Notes under the pieces: model-generated
Databases searched by the model: none
Told to the model about the DNA's origin: nothing
Seen by the model: the letters and a program-made list of their open reading frames with translations, nothing else
Position numbers and translations under genes: made by a program
Origin: Bacillus sp. FJAT-27264
GTDB taxonomy: Bacteria > Bacillota > Bacilli > Paenibacillales > Paenibacillaceae
Assembly (NCBI RefSeq): GCF_001682855.1
Contig: NZ_MAQW01000001.1
Location: 204,442-268,441 of the forward strand
Direction: 5' to 3'
Length of the DNA stretch: 64,000 bases
Shown here: positions 1-9,712 of the stretch, piece after piece
Position numbering within the stretch: the first letter of the stretch is position 1
How the letters are laid out: every line of letters starts with the position of its first letter

Positions 1-1
1 G

Positions 2-292
2 CTTATTATAGATTTTCTCAGTAATAAAAGCGAAACAATAAAAGCCACGAGATGGTTCCCTATATCCGTTAGCACAATTATCTTCTTTCCTATCTGGTCT
101 GAATTTGTTGGAGTGCAAATAGCCAATATAATTACATTGATCATCTTGAGTTTTATTATTACCTTATTTGTTTTAGCATTCAGTCAGACCTTAAAATCTT
201 TATTATGGTCAGAAGCCTTAAGGTATGATCAACTAACCAGAATTTTAAAATTGGTCTTAAACTCCGAAACTTACATCAGGAGTCAAAATTAA
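2..292 (+). CDS. C-terminal part of a membrane protein (partial)
   Basis: An open frame runs without a stop from the window edge to a TAA at 290-292, giving at least 96 residues. The middle is strongly hydrophobic (isoleucine, leucine and phenylalanine rich, about two membrane segments at residues 24-65), followed by a hydrophilic tail ending in YIRSQN. An intrinsic terminator follows within 15 bases, which supports a real gene end. The family is not recognisable from this fragment. It is convergent with glnA, not part of that operon. Confidence 0.5.
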   Translation, partial: LIIDFLSNKSETIKATRWFPISVSTIIFFPIWSEFVGVQIANIITLIILSFIITLFVLAFSQTLKSLLWSEALRYDQLTRILKLVLNSETYIRSQN

Positions 293-304
293 TGTGACTT
301 TTGT

Positions 305-339
305 GAGGTGTTTTCAATTACTTGAAACGCCTCATTTTT
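305..339 (+). terminator. Intrinsic terminator of the partial membrane-protein gene
   Basis: The stem pairs 305-314 with 324-333 (GAGGTGTTTT with GAAACGCCTC, some G-U pairs), with a nine-base loop and a T-run at 335-339. Confidence 0.7.
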
Positions 340-637
340 ATTGTCATAGCATTACCTTCACATCATAAAAATCCTTCACATAACTTGTTTCGTCCCATAC
401 TCCTCCTCTCCACTCATTGATAGGTAGCATCTCCAATAATCTGATATCACAATTTACAAAATGGTAGACTTTAAAGTTAAAATTATAAAGCTTTTGATGA
501 TACTAAACTTATAAAACTATAACTCCCCTCAATTTTCAATTGATAATTCGAAATTCATTTCCAAATTACCTTCGAAAAAAATGTAGGCATTTTGTGATAT
601 TCACAATCCCATACCAAAAAAACATCTTTCCAACAAA
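340..637. other. Gene-free AT-rich stretch between convergent genes
   Basis: About 300 bases separate the terminators of the two convergent units. I see no convincing open frame, RNA gene or repeat in it. Confidence 0.5.
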
Positions 638-671
638 CAAAAAAGCCCCCAACGCTTACGCGTCAGGAGCT
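638..671 (-). terminator. Intrinsic terminator of glnRA
   Basis: Read on the minus strand, 671-644 forms a stem (arms AGCTCCTGACGC and GCGTTGGGGGCT, one internal mismatch pair) with a GTAA loop, followed by a T-run. It lies eight bases past the glnA stop codon. Confidence 0.85.
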
Positions 672-679
672 GCTTCATT

Positions 680-2008
680 CTAGTAAAGAGTCATGTACTG
701 ATCTCTTTCCCATTGGTGCACTTGTGTGCGGTAGATATCCCACTCGATTTCTTTAAGCTCGTAGAAGTGAGCCAGCGCGTGCTCGCCGAGTGCTTCGGTG
801 ATCACTTGGCTGCGAATGAGTTCGCTTAGTGCTTCTTTCAAGTCGGACGGCAAGCTAGGGATGCCTTCTTCAATACGCTCTTCTTCGGACATCACATAGA
901 TGTTACGGTCGATTGGAGCTGGAAGCTCAAGCTGACGCTTGATGCCATCAAGTCCTGCCTTCAACATTACAGCAAGTGCAAGGTAAGGGTTAGCAGCAGG
1001 GTCCGGGTTACGAACCTCTACGCGTGTGCTAAGACCTCTCGAAGCCGGGATACGGATCATTGGGCTACGGTTACTTGCAGACCATGCCACGTAACAAGGA
1101 GCTTCATAACCAGGAACCAGACGTTTGTATGAGTTCACAGTCGGGTTGGTGATAGCTGCAAAAGCACGTGCGTGCTTCAGGATGCCCGCCATATAATAAC
1201 GTGCGGTTTTGCTGAGACCCAGCGTATCGCTCTCGTCATAGAACATGTTCTCGTTGCCTTTGAACAACGATTGGTGAGCGTGCATACCGGAACCGTTCAT
1301 TCCGAACAGTGGTTTCGGCATAAAGGTTGCGTGCAGACCATGTTGACGAGCAACAGTCTTCACGACAAGCTTGAAAGTTTGAATTTGGTCAGCCGCTTTG
1401 ATGGCGTCTGCATATTTGAAGTCAATCTCATGCTGGCCGGAAGCCACTTCATGGTGGGAGGCTTCGATCTCAAAGCCCATTTCTTCCAGGGTCAACACGA
1501 TTTCGCGACGGCAGTTCTCGCCAAGGTCCATTGGTGCCAAGTCGAAGTATCCGCCGTGGTCGTTAAGTTCCATGGTCGGGTTACCCTTTTCATCTGTCTT
1601 GAACAAGAAGAATTCCGGTTCTGGACCAACGTTCATGGAAGTGAAGCCGAGTTCTTCCGCTTCCTGTAGACAACGCTTGAGGATACCACGTGGGTCCCCT
1701 GCAAATGGAGTACCATCCGGCATGTAGACATCACAGATCAGACGCGCTACACGGCTATCAGTTACCCAAGGGAAAATTACCCAAGTACTGAGGTCAGGAT
1801 ACAGATACATGTCAGACTCTTCGATACGTACATAACCTTCGATGGAAGAGCCATCGAACATCATTTTATTGTCGAGCGCTTTTTCCAATTGACTCACAGG
1901 AATCTCAACGTTTTTGATAGTACCCAGCAAATCGGTGAACTGAAGACGAATGAAACGAACATTTTCTTCTTTGGAAATACGCAAAATATCTTCTTTAGTA
2001 AAGCTCAC
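680..2008 (-). CDS. glnA: Glutamine synthetase, type I
   Basis: It makes glutamine from glutamate, ammonia and ATP in the cytoplasm, the main step of ammonium assimilation. The 442-residue length is that of the Bacillus GSI-alpha enzyme. Visible signatures are FDGSSIEGY near residue 51, the ATP-site segment around [13 protein letters not shown] (about residue 232), and [17 protein letters not shown] (about 290). The GTG start at 2008 is preceded by AGAGG at good spacing. It lies 30 bases after glnR with no terminator between, so the two form the usual glnRA operon. In B. subtilis feedback-inhibited GlnA also activates GlnR, so the neighbouring gene is the regulator it controls. Confidence 0.97.
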   Translation of the reverse strand: MSFTKEDILRISKEENVRFIRLQFTDLLGTIKNVEIPVSQLEKALDNKMMFDGSSIEGYVRIEESDMYLYPDLSTWVIFPWVTDSRVARLICDVYMPDGTPFAGDPRGILKRCLQEAEELGFTSMNVGPEPEFFLFKTDEKGNPTMELNDHGGYFDLAPMDLGENCRREIVLTLEEMGFEIEASHHEVASGQHEIDFKYADAIKAADQIQTFKLVVKTVARQHGLHATFMPKPLFGMNGSGMHAHQSLFKGNENMFYDESDTLGLSKTARYYMAGILKHARAFAAITNPTVNSYKRLVPGYEAPCYVAWSASNRSPMIRIPASRGLSTRVEVRNPDPAANPYLALAVMLKAGLDGIKRQLELPAPIDRNIYVMSEEERIEEGIPSLPSDLKEALSELIRSQVITEALGEHALAHFYELKEIEWDIYRTQVHQWERDQYMTLY

Positions 2009-2038
2009 AATAACCTCTCCTTTTCGAGTATCTTTATA

Positions 2039-2449
2039 TTATTTATTGAAAAACCGGGATAACTCACCTTGTATGAGAGATACTTGTCCCGGTCTTTTCC
2101 CGGAAACGAGTTCTTGCTTCAACAAGCGGTGAAGTTGGGAATCGGACAACTCTCTGCGTTTCACCTCTGTATCAGGGGTAATCACAGTCGCCTCTTCGGA
2201 TTCCTTAGAGACAGGATTCATCACCTGCTTAATCCCGGCGATATTAACGCCCTTCTCAATCAAAGCCTTGATCTCCAGCAAACGTTCTACATCGTTAAAA
2301 GAAAACAAACGCTGGTTGCCGGAAGTACGCGCAGGTACAATCAGGCTGTGCTGCTCATAGTAGCGAATCTGCCTTGCCGACAAATCGGTTAGCTTCATTA
2401 CAATTCCTATAGGAAATAATGCCATATTTCTGCGGATTTCATCACCCAT
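2039..2449 (-). CDS. glnR: GlnR, MerR-family repressor of nitrogen genes
   Basis: This is a DNA-binding repressor that lowers glnRA and other nitrogen genes when glutamine is plentiful. The 136-residue protein has the MerR-type winged helix at residues 10-78, including ARQIRYYEQHSL and the wing segment SGNQRLFSFNDVERL. The C-terminal tail (RLLKQELVSGKRPGQVSLIQ) matches the GlnR autoinhibitory region rather than the longer TnrA or effector-binding MerR tails. It is first in glnRA. A good sigma-A promoter and a GlnR box lie just upstream, as expected for autoregulation. The ATG at 2449 has only a weak ribosome site. Confidence 0.95.
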   Translation of the reverse strand: MGDEIRRNMALFPIGIVMKLTDLSARQIRYYEQHSLIVPARTSGNQRLFSFNDVERLLEIKALIEKGVNIAGIKQVMNPVSKESEEATVITPDTEVKRRELSDSQLHRLLKQELVSGKRPGQVSLIQGELSRFFNK

Positions 2450-2487
2450 GACTCATCCAACCTTCCAATGATCTTTTTCTATTTATC

Positions 2488-2516
2488 ATTGTACATTCCC
2501 TAATCCAGCGCGTCAA
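2488..2516 (-). promoter_or_regulatory. Sigma-A promoter of glnRA
   Basis: On the minus strand TTGACG (2516-2511) and TACAAT (2493-2488) are separated by 17 bases, about 40 bases upstream of the glnR start. Confidence 0.8.
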
Positions 2517-2521
2517 TAGTA

Positions 2522-2538
2522 TGTTAGATAAACTTACA
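2522..2538 (-). promoter_or_regulatory. GlnR/TnrA-type box upstream of glnRA
   Basis: TGTTA-N7-TTACA at 2522-2538 fits the GlnR consensus TGTNA-N7-TNACA exactly. It sits just upstream of the -35 hexamer and overlaps the ynbB stop codon, which suits repression of glnRA by its own product. Assignment is by consensus only. Confidence 0.75.
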
Positions 2539-3787
2539 ACAATTTGCGATCCTTCATACTTTGCAGTGCCATCAACACGCCATATTTCACATGGGAATAG
2601 GTCAAACCGCCTTGCATATAGCCGATATATGGCGCCCGGATCGGTGCATCAGCCGATAATTCCAGGCTGCCGCCTTGAATGAACGTACCTGCCGCCATAA
2701 TGACAGGATGTTCATAACCCGGCATATCCCATGGCTCAGGAACCACATGGCTGTCTACAGCTGCAGCGCGTTGAATCCCCTGAACAAAAGCAATCAGATG
2801 CTCTGGTCCGTCAAAAGCCACGGCCTGAATGAGATCCGTACGAGGTTCATTCCACGCTGGTTTTGTTTCAAAACCGCAACGAGCAAACACGGAAGCTGCG
2901 AAAATACTGCCTTTGACTGCTTGTCCTACCGTATGCGGGGCCAGGAACAGGCCTTGGTATAGACCGCGGGTGGTTCCTAGCATCGCCCCCACTTCGCCAC
3001 CGATGCCTGGCGCAGTCAGCCGGTACGCGGCTAATTCGACGAGTTCTCTGCGTCCACAAATATAGCCACCGGTCTCAGCAATGCCGCCTCCGGGATTTTT
3101 AATAAGTGAACCGGCAATAAGATCTGCACCAACCTGCGTCGGCTCCAGTTCCTCCGTGAATTCGCCATAGCAATTGTCCACAAAAACAATTACATCCGGC
3201 TTCAGCTCCTTCACCTTACGCACCATCTCACCGATCTGAGACACCGTGAATGATGAGCGCCAATCATAGCCGCGTGAACGCTGAATGCCGATGACCTTGG
3301 TATTGTCATTAATGGACAGTGCCACCTGATCCCAGTCTACCCCACCCTCTGGCGTCAATGCAACTTCACCGTAACCAATGCCAAAGTCCGCAAGTGAACC
3401 CGTTCCGTCGCCGACTTTGCCGATTACCTTGTGTAAGGTATCATACGGGGTGCCTGTGATATAAAGCAGCTCATTTCCCGGTCGCAGCACACCAAATAGA
3501 GCCGTGGAAATGGTATGCGTACCGGAAGCAAAATGAGGCCGTACCAACGCCGCCTCCGCACCGAATACATCGGCATACACAAGATCCAGCACCTCACGGC
3601 CCCGGTCATTATAAGCATAGCCGGTAGAACCGGCAAAATGGTAGTCACTAACTTGATGACGTTGAAACGCCTCGATGATCTTCCATTGGTTCTTGTCCAC
3701 AATGCGTTCCAGTTGCTTTACTGCACTTTCGATTTCAAGCTCTGCGGCTTCTGCCGCCTGTAAAATATCCTCTGCAAATGCTGCCAT
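2534..3787 (-). CDS. ynbB: YnbB-like PLP enzyme (methionine gamma-lyase / aluminium-resistance family)
   Basis: This belongs to the fold type I PLP-dependent family often labelled aluminium resistance or methionine gamma-lyase-like. The true substrate of the family is not firmly established. The 417-residue length is normal. The PLP-binding region is visible: the lysine is in SLIKNPGGG (about residue 230), following the aspartate of VFVDNCYGE. It lies between hflX and glnR, as ynbB does in B. subtilis. The ATG at 3787 has GGAGAG upstream. Its stop lies in the GlnR box of the next unit. Confidence 0.9.
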   Translation of the reverse strand: MAAFAEDILQAAEAAELEIESAVKQLERIVDKNQWKIIEAFQRHQVSDYHFAGSTGYAYNDRGREVLDLVYADVFGAEAALVRPHFASGTHTISTALFGVLRPGNELLYITGTPYDTLHKVIGKVGDGTGSLADFGIGYGEVALTPEGGVDWDQVALSINDNTKVIGIQRSRGYDWRSSFTVSQIGEMVRKVKELKPDVIVFVDNCYGEFTEELEPTQVGADLIAGSLIKNPGGGIAETGGYICGRRELVELAAYRLTAPGIGGEVGAMLGTTRGLYQGLFLAPHTVGQAVKGSIFAASVFARCGFETKPAWNEPRTDLIQAVAFDGPEHLIAFVQGIQRAAAVDSHVVPEPWDMPGYEHPVIMAAGTFIQGGSLELSADAPIRAPYIGYMQGGLTYSHVKYGVLMALQSMKDRKLL

Positions 3788-3879
3788 GTTTCTCTGCTCT
3801 CTCCTTACATTTACTTGCCATTAAAATAACAGGAAGCGACAGTTGCCTGACGCTTTCCTGAGCAATACTTATATTCATT

Positions 3880-5169
3880 TTACTGCGGGTCCACAAAATC
3901 AGCCAGCATGTAGCCCCATTTTGCATAATCTTCTTTGTTCAGGCGAACGGTGTACAGGATATCATTCTCATCAAAATCCTGTTCCAGCACCTCACCGACC
4001 CTATACAACACGGAGGTCAGATCTCCCCGTTCACCAGGAATGCGGAATGTCAGTGTATCTCCGGCCAGCCCATCGGCAATCACCTGCGTGATGTGAGCCA
4101 AATCCTCAGAATTGAACGCACTGATCTTCAAGTACCCGTCACCCGACGGCAGCATTTCGAGCTGACCCGGTTCACAAATATCGGATTTGTTAAACAGCAC
4201 AATTTGCGGTTTGCCCGCTGCACCGAGATCTTGCAAAATACTCTGCACGACATCCATCTGCTCTTCCCGCATCGGCGAAGAAGCATCCACCACATGCAGC
4301 ACCAGATTGGCTTCATTCACTTCTTCCAGTGTCGCCCGGAAAGAAGCAACGAGATCGTGGGGCAGGTTCTGGATAAAACCAACCGTGTCGGTAAGCACTA
4401 CTTCCTTGCCGCCAGGTAGCTGAAGCACCCGGGAAGTGGGATCAAGCGTGGCAAACAGCTGGTTCTCGATATAAACATCCGCGTCCGTGAGCTGCTTCAA
4501 CAGTGTGGACTTCCCGGCGTTCGTATACCCCACCAAAGCCACCTGCACAGCTCCGCTCTTCCGGCGGCGTTCACGGTGCAGTTCACGTGTCTTAACAACC
4601 TCATCCAGTTGGCGTTTCAGTTCGGTAATCCGGTCACGGATATGACGACGGTCGGTCTCCAGCTTACTTTCCCCTGGTCCTCTTGTCCCGATACCACCGC
4701 CCAGTCTGGACAGGTTCTTGCCGTGTCCGGATAGACGAGGCAGCAAGTACGATAACTGAGCAAGCTCTACCTGGATAATCCCCTCTCGCGTCTTCGCCCG
4801 GCCAGCAAAAATATCCAGAATCAACTGGGTCCGGTCAATGATCTTGAGGTCCAGCACTTCCTCCAGATTGCGGACCTGAGCGCCTGACAGCTCCTGATCA
4901 AAGATAGCGGTGTTAGCCCCTAGGCCATCTGCCGCCATACGCAGCTCCTCCACCTTGCCTTTGCCAATGAACCATCTGGCATCAGGGGTTTCCTTGTTCT
5001 GACGAAGCACATCCAGCACCTCGACCCCAGCGGTCTCCGCTAATTGAACCAGCTCCTGCAGGGATAACTCAGGGTCAACGCCTGTGCGCTTGATTTTGTC
5101 CGTAACGAGACTGACCAGAATTGCCCGGTCTTGTACTTCCGTTGTTGTATTATGTGTTGCAATTGCCAT
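3880..5169 (-). CDS. hflX: HflX, ribosome-associated GTPase
   Basis: HflX is a GTPase of the Obg-HflX group that splits or rescues stalled 70S ribosomes and also binds 50S subunits. Visible are the N-terminal HflX domain, the glycine-rich linker SRLGGGIGTRGPGE, the P-loop GYTNAGKSTL, the G3 motif DTVGF and G4 NKSD. The frame could open at a GTG (5214), but the ATG at 5169 has AAGGAG nine bases upstream and the GTG has no ribosome site, so I use 5169 (429 residues). It is followed by ynbB and preceded by spoVK, 52 bases away. Confidence 0.93.
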   Translation of the reverse strand: MAIATHNTTTEVQDRAILVSLVTDKIKRTGVDPELSLQELVQLAETAGVEVLDVLRQNKETPDARWFIGKGKVEELRMAADGLGANTAIFDQELSGAQVRNLEEVLDLKIIDRTQLILDIFAGRAKTREGIIQVELAQLSYLLPRLSGHGKNLSRLGGGIGTRGPGESKLETDRRHIRDRITELKRQLDEVVKTRELHRERRRKSGAVQVALVGYTNAGKSTLLKQLTDADVYIENQLFATLDPTSRVLQLPGGKEVVLTDTVGFIQNLPHDLVASFRATLEEVNEANLVLHVVDASSPMREEQMDVVQSILQDLGAAGKPQIVLFNKSDICEPGQLEMLPSGDGYLKISAFNSEDLAHITQVIADGLAGDTLTFRIPGERGDLTSVLYRVGEVLEQDFDENDILYTVRLNKEDYAKWGYMLADFVDPQ

Positions 5170-5221
5170 GTATGCATACTCCTTATGCCCGTTTCGGTAT
5201 TCCTGTCCGCCCACTCAGGCT

Positions 5222-6187
5222 CTACAGCTTGAAGTCCTCTGTTCGCAGTGTCATTAGCTCCTGCTTGCCGGGACTGTTGTTCTCATACTGATACAAGAGC
5301 CTTACTGCCTGGCTGCGGACCGCTTTCTCGATTGCATTACGTACGTATCTTGCATTGCTGAACGCATGAAGACTTTCAGTCTTCTCCAGCAGCAGATGCT
5401 GCTTTAGTTTGAGTATCGCCTGCGGCATCAAAATATAATCGCGTTCTTTGGCCATCAGCCCCGCGATCTCAAGCAACTGATCGATGGTATAGTCGGGAAA
5501 CTCAACCTGAATCGGGAACCGGGAAGGAAGTCCCGGATTGCTCATCAGAAAATAATCGATCTCGCTGGAATATCCTGCTAAGATGAGAATAAATTGTCCG
5601 CGTTGATCTTCCATGGATTTTACAAGACAGTCAATGGCCTCTTTACCGAAATCTTTGTCTCCACCACGAGCCAGACTGTAGGCTTCATCAATAAAAAGAA
5701 TACCGCCATGCGCCTTTTTGACCAGGTCCCTCGTCTTTTGCGCAGTATGCCCGATATATTCGCCTACCAGATCGGCTCTTTCCACTTCAATTAGATGTCC
5801 TTTGCTCAGCACGCCCATCCGCTGGAACAGCTTCGCTACAATCCGGGCGACAGTTGTCTTACCAGTACCAGGGTTGCCTTTAAACACCATATGATAGGCC
5901 TGCCCGCTGCTGGCAAGACCTGCCTCTGTGCGCATCTGGGCGATCTGAAGCAGCGCGTAAATTTCAAATACCAGTTCCTTAATGTTATCCAGTCCAACCA
6001 GTCCGTCCAGTTCACGACTTAATTCCTGGAACAGGCTGTTATGGCTGTGAATTTTCGCGGGTGCCGCCTCCGGCTCCTCTACCGTGCTGCCCATGGCAAC
6101 AGGCTCCTGATTGCGCAAGACGATGTTAATTTGCCGGGACGGTCTGCCTTCCTCCCGCCCGCTTGCCGCCGCTACGCGTCCGTTCAT
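5222..6187 (-). CDS. spoVK: Stage V sporulation protein K, AAA+ ATPase
   Basis: SpoVK is a mother-cell AAA+ ATPase of the CbbX/CfxQ type needed for late spore maturation. Walker A is GNPGTGKTT (about residue 110), Walker B is ILFIDEAYSL (about 167), and an arginine-finger region SNPGLPSRF (about 225) is present. The longest frame opens at GTG 6196, but that codon lies inside the GAGGTG ribosome site. The ATG at 6187 is seven bases past it, so it is preferred (321 residues). It is upstream of hflX as in B. subtilis. No sigma-E or sigma-K promoter was confidently identified. Confidence 0.92.
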   Translation of the reverse strand: MNGRVAAASGREEGRPSRQINIVLRNQEPVAMGSTVEEPEAAPAKIHSHNSLFQELSRELDGLVGLDNIKELVFEIYALLQIAQMRTEAGLASSGQAYHMVFKGNPGTGKTTVARIVAKLFQRMGVLSKGHLIEVERADLVGEYIGHTAQKTRDLVKKAHGGILFIDEAYSLARGGDKDFGKEAIDCLVKSMEDQRGQFILILAGYSSEIDYFLMSNPGLPSRFPIQVEFPDYTIDQLLEIAGLMAKERDYILMPQAILKLKQHLLLEKTESLHAFSNARYVRNAIEKAVRSQAVRLLYQYENNSPGKQELMTLRTEDFKL

Positions 6188-6280
6188 CGGTTTCACCTCA
6201 TTATCCAGGGCTGACTTGCTCTAAACAAGTCTATTCCTGCTCACGGGGTGATATTAGCAGTTTCGGGATTTTCCCTTTAT

Positions 6281-6937
6281 TCAAAGAAACAACTGTTGAA
6301 TCTTCCATTTGGTATAGGCGAGCACTTCACGCGATTTGTTCCAGGGCATGGACATCACGCGGGATTCTGTCAGTCCTAGCTCCGGTTTGTCGTAACCAAG
6401 AGCATCTGCTATTTCCACAGCTCGTCGCCCATGATAGGTATGCGTAATGATGATAGAAGTAGTGAAACCTTCTTTTTTCATAATCTCGCGGCTAAACAGT
6501 AGATTCTCATACGTGCTGGTCGCCGCATTTTCAATCAGAATATCGCCTTCCGGGACGCCCGCACCAACCAAATAATTGCGCATTCCCTCAGCTTCGGTGT
6601 ACTTGTACTCCGGCCGGTCTAGTCCTCCAGATACAATAAAACGGGGGAACATCCCGTTATGGTAAAGCTTGAGCCCGTAATCGAGGCGCTCCTTCAAGCC
6701 TGGGCTCGGCTCATCACCCCACATGGACATTCCAAGAACGATCCCCACATCTGCTTTATGCATGGGGACCGTCGACTTGGCGCGGTTAATATTCCATAGT
6801 GCAAAACCACTCCATAGCAGCCCCAGTACGATCAAGATAGCCAGTCCAATCAAGAACGGTCCCTTAAAACGGAACCGCCGTCTTTTAGATACTACCCGGA
6901 TCGGGGATGAGCCTTTTCCGTAGACGTACCAATCCAT
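6281..6937 (-). CDS. YdcF/SanA-like membrane-anchored protein (DUF218)
   Basis: The 218-residue protein has a basic N-terminus, one membrane segment (residues 27-48), and an extracytoplasmic DUF218 domain. Family signatures are ADVGIVLGMSMWG, FIVSGG, the A-TSTYENLLFS segment and IIITHTYHGRRA. SanA/YdcF proteins are linked to envelope integrity, but their reaction is unknown. The ATG at 6937 has GGAGG nine bases upstream, inside the end of the DUF402 gene, so the two are probably co-transcribed (spacing 3 bases). Confidence 0.85.
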   Translation of the reverse strand: MDWYVYGKGSSPIRVVSKRRRFRFKGPFLIGLAILIVLGLLWSGFALWNINRAKSTVPMHKADVGIVLGMSMWGDEPSPGLKERLDYGLKLYHNGMFPRFIVSGGLDRPEYKYTEAEGMRNYLVGAGVPEGDILIENAATSTYENLLFSREIMKKEGFTTSIIITHTYHGRRAVEIADALGYDKPELGLTESRVMSMPWNKSREVLAYTKWKIQQLFL

Positions 6938-6940
6938 TTG

Positions 6941-7495
6941 TCATTTCCTCCTGAACTCTCCGTGATGAAATAATTCCGCGCGATGCTTCAGGGAGAGGGC
7001 GAAATAAGGAAAAGCATGCGCGTCTATACTTCGTAAAATCGTATTCGCTGTGGTCCAGGCCTGGTTATAATCACTGTCCGATATGTCCCCTCGTTCCAGC
7101 GCTTCCTCCAGTTCGTCTTCATCCAGCAAGAACACTTCCCCATTCCAGAGCACCACAACATCCAGGTACAGATCATCGAACCAGGGCACACCCTGATCGG
7201 TAACACCCTGCACTTTGCAGGTATCAATGTACCATTGTACGATATTTTGCCGCTCGTCGAACATAGCCGTGACAATATAATGGCTATCCTTGGGGAAATA
7301 TTGCAGCCAGGAATACCCTTTGTCAGCAATACGGTATGTATGCCGGCCATAGCTTTTCCACAGTGGTTCTTTCAGCCCATAAATAGTGTACAGCGTAATA
7401 TAACCACTGAACTCCCGGCTCTCCACATAGCGGCAAGCAAAATGGCGGCGCGTAATCCGGCGCCAGTTGGCCCGGTCTCCGAATTTACGTTTCAT
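6941..7495 (-). CDS. DUF402 protein, Ntdp-like nucleoside di/triphosphatase
   Basis: This is a 184-residue protein of the DUF402 group. Some members in Staphylococcus and Bacillus hydrolyse nucleoside tri- and diphosphates. The acidic motif WFDDLYLDVVV and the following DEDELEEALERG are the family's metal-binding aspartate/glutamate cluster. It precedes the YdcF-like gene by 3 bases. The ATG at 7495 has GAGAGG upstream. The biochemical role is inferred from the family, not shown here. Confidence 0.82.
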   Translation of the reverse strand: MKRKFGDRANWRRITRRHFACRYVESREFSGYITLYTIYGLKEPLWKSYGRHTYRIADKGYSWLQYFPKDSHYIVTAMFDERQNIVQWYIDTCKVQGVTDQGVPWFDDLYLDVVVLWNGEVFLLDEDELEEALERGDISDSDYNQAWTTANTILRSIDAHAFPYFALSLKHRAELFHHGEFRRK

Positions 7496-7674
7496 AAGAT
7501 ATAACCCTCTCCATTATGGTGTCTTCAGCTTACCACATTTAGGAGATACACTCAAAGGAAGACAAGTGAACAGTATTCCTGTTATATCCATAACTGATGC
7601 ATGTTGCGTACTGATCTTGGTTAATTAATCATTTTTGTTATTTATTATGCTGCTCACCTTTCGCATTTATATCT

Positions 7675-9597
7675 CTAGAGTAAAGGGCTGAACAAATTCA
7701 GCCCCTCCTCATCAAACCGTACGTGAGGTTTTCCCTCATACGGCTTTCCGATGTTCATTATTCATGGGCATGCGGATTACAATAACGTTTTAAGTCCATA
7801 TTGGTTGGCAATGTATTTAACCTCTTTCAGTGAACCCAACCATCTTCTGCGTTGTCTCTTCTTGGCGTACCACCGGGTTAAGCGTTGTAGAATATACCAG
7901 TCCAACTTGGCTAATCTCTTTTGACTGTAGTTCGTGTAATAGTAATTTCTCCATCCTTGAATCTTTGGATTGAGCCACTCTACATGCTCCGCGAACGATC
8001 TTGATCGCATGCCAGGCGGTGCTAATCTTTCTTTCACCACGCCTCGGATGCGTTCCTCTGCCTTCTTCGTTAGCCATTGCTGCGTGGTATAGTATACTTT
8101 CCCTTGAGACGTTTCTGCCTTCGTTTTCCGGTGGTGCATCCCTAAGAAGTCGAATCCTTCGTCTCCTGTCCATAAGCCGACAATGCGAGTTTTAGTTGGG
8201 TGTAGGGTCAACTCCAGACGTTCCATGATTCTGCATATGAGTTCATACGCATGTTCGGCGTCCTTTTTGGTTTTACAGATCACTACAAAATCGTCTGCAT
8301 ACCTTGTCAGTTCTCCCACGCCACTTCCGTGTTTCTCCCACAGCCGGTCAAAGTAGTTCAGATAGATATTGGCCAGAAGCGGTGAAATGACACCACCTTG
8401 CGGTGTTCCTAAATCGGAACGCCTTACGTTTCCTTCTTCCATAACCCCCGCCTGTAGCCACTTCCGTATTAACTTCAGGATCCGCCTGTCATTGATACGC
8501 ATCTGCAAGAGTTTCATAAGCTTCTCTTGATTAATGTTGTCGAAGTAACCTTGGATATCGACGTCAACTACCCAATTCCCTTTGCGGTTGCAGGCTTTCC
8601 GGATTCGATCTAGCGCTCCTTTCGCACTTCGTTTCGGGCGAAATCCGAAGGATACTTCTTCGAAGTCTGCTTCAAAGATGGGTTCAATCACGATTTTCGT
8701 TGCCATTTGGATGACTCGGTCGCGCACAGTAGGTATGCCCAGCGGCCTTTGTTTCCCATCTTTCTTCGGGATATAATGCCGCCGTACGGGCTCTGGATGG
8801 TAGTTGCCTTCTTTTAATTCTCGTTCGCATTCCTTAAGGAATCTCGTTTCTCCTTGTTCCTCAATATCTGCGAGCGTCACGGCATCTACTCCTGCAGCTC
8901 CCTTGTTGGCTTTCACTTGTCTCCATGCTTCGCATAGGACATCCCACCGATAGACTTTGTCATATAGTGCATGGAATTTACGCTTGTTGTTCTCCTTGGC
9001 CGCATGACCTAGCTTTTCTTGGAGTTCTTGAACTTTTTCCTTGGGTGTCGTTAGCCATTTGGCATTCACTCACTCGTACCCCCTCCAAAAGCATAAACAA
9101 AGCAGGGCTCCTTCCCTCCCTAAGGTTGTGTTGTCCTTAGGTTCTTCGGTACTATGGGCCCCTCGGACTCCCTTCCCACAGACGGTTCATTTCATCTTCT
9201 GGACTTATAGAGCGTCTCTTTACGGGTTCCTAAAAAAAAATCCCGTGTGGGAGAGGGTCTCCCCAGTTCACTACATTATCTTTCAAACCATGCCGTTCCC
9301 TATACGCCGGAGGATTCTTCACTGTTGTTCCAAGTTCTGCGCAGCTTCCTTGGCCTTCGTCTATATAAGCGAGACTCGGCACCCTCTTCTCCCCTTCGCA
9401 GGGCCTTTTTGACGACGCGGCAGGATTCACTTCATGTTGCGGCCTGGATTGTCGCTCGCCCTGTCTCGGACAGGTACTTTTGTCGATGCGCTTTTACACA
9501 CAGATTTCGCCATGCGCAAGCATCCTAGCTACAAAGGTGGCTTGGCCCCTCCTTTGGTTGGACTTTCACCAACAAGATAATGCGTGCCTCTGGGCAC
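7675..9597 (-). mobile_element. Group II intron (retroelement), apparently complete
   Basis: The RNA boundaries are approximate. On the minus strand the 5' end is near 9597 (GTGCCCAGAG..., close to but not identical with the usual GUGYG start), followed by TTGTTGGTGAAAGTCCAACC, typical of domain I. The 3' end is near 7675. Domain V reads AAGCCGTATGAGGG...CCTCACGTACGGTTT at 7747-7710, followed by a domain VI stem GGGGCTGAA/TTCAGCCC and TTTACTCTAG. It encodes an intact maturase. It lies about 8 bases past the terminator of the MFS gene, a target typical of class C introns. The interrupted DNA is intergenic. Confidence 0.85.
7777..9069 (-). CDS. ltrA: Group II intron reverse transcriptase/maturase (LtrA-like)
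   Basis: The 430-residue protein copies and splices its host intron. Reverse transcriptase blocks are intact: [54 protein letters not shown], and the catalytic RYADDFVV. A maturase X domain follows ([11 protein letters not shown]). The protein stops soon after it, with no HNH endonuclease domain, which fits class C introns that insert at terminator hairpins. The frame opens with GTG at 9069 downstream of GGAGGGGG. It has no frameshift, so the element may still be mobile. Confidence 0.95.
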   Translation of the reverse strand: MNAKWLTTPKEKVQELQEKLGHAAKENNKRKFHALYDKVYRWDVLCEAWRQVKANKGAAGVDAVTLADIEEQGETRFLKECERELKEGNYHPEPVRRHYIPKKDGKQRPLGIPTVRDRVIQMATKIVIEPIFEADFEEVSFGFRPKRSAKGALDRIRKACNRKGNWVVDVDIQGYFDNINQEKLMKLLQMRINDRRILKLIRKWLQAGVMEEGNVRRSDLGTPQGGVISPLLANIYLNYFDRLWEKHGSGVGELTRYADDFVVICKTKKDAEHAYELICRIMERLELTLHPTKTRIVGLWTGDEGFDFLGMHHRKTKAETSQGKVYYTTQQWLTKKAEERIRGVVKERLAPPGMRSRSFAEHVEWLNPKIQGWRNYYYTNYSQKRLAKLDWYILQRLTRWYAKKRQRRRWLGSLKEVKYIANQYGLKTLL

Positions 9598-9604
9598 GCC
9601 TTAA

Positions 9605-9637
9605 TAAAAAAGGGCTATCCAGAAATTCTGGATAACC
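9605..9637 (-). terminator. Intrinsic terminator of the MFS gene, 5' exon of the intron
   Basis: The stem TATCCAGAA/TTCTGGATA (9615-9633) is followed on the minus strand by a T-run at 9611-9605. The group II intron begins about 8 bases further on. Confidence 0.8.
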
Positions 9638-9712
9638 TGTCATACAACACTACACTTTAAGCTGACACTCGCGCTTTTCTGAGTAACTTATGAATCTGGA
9701 TATCATAAATAA

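Noticed and set aside
1172..1669. 165-codon frame antisense to glnA
   Set aside because: Shadow of a highly conserved gene, with no ribosome site and no family resemblance.
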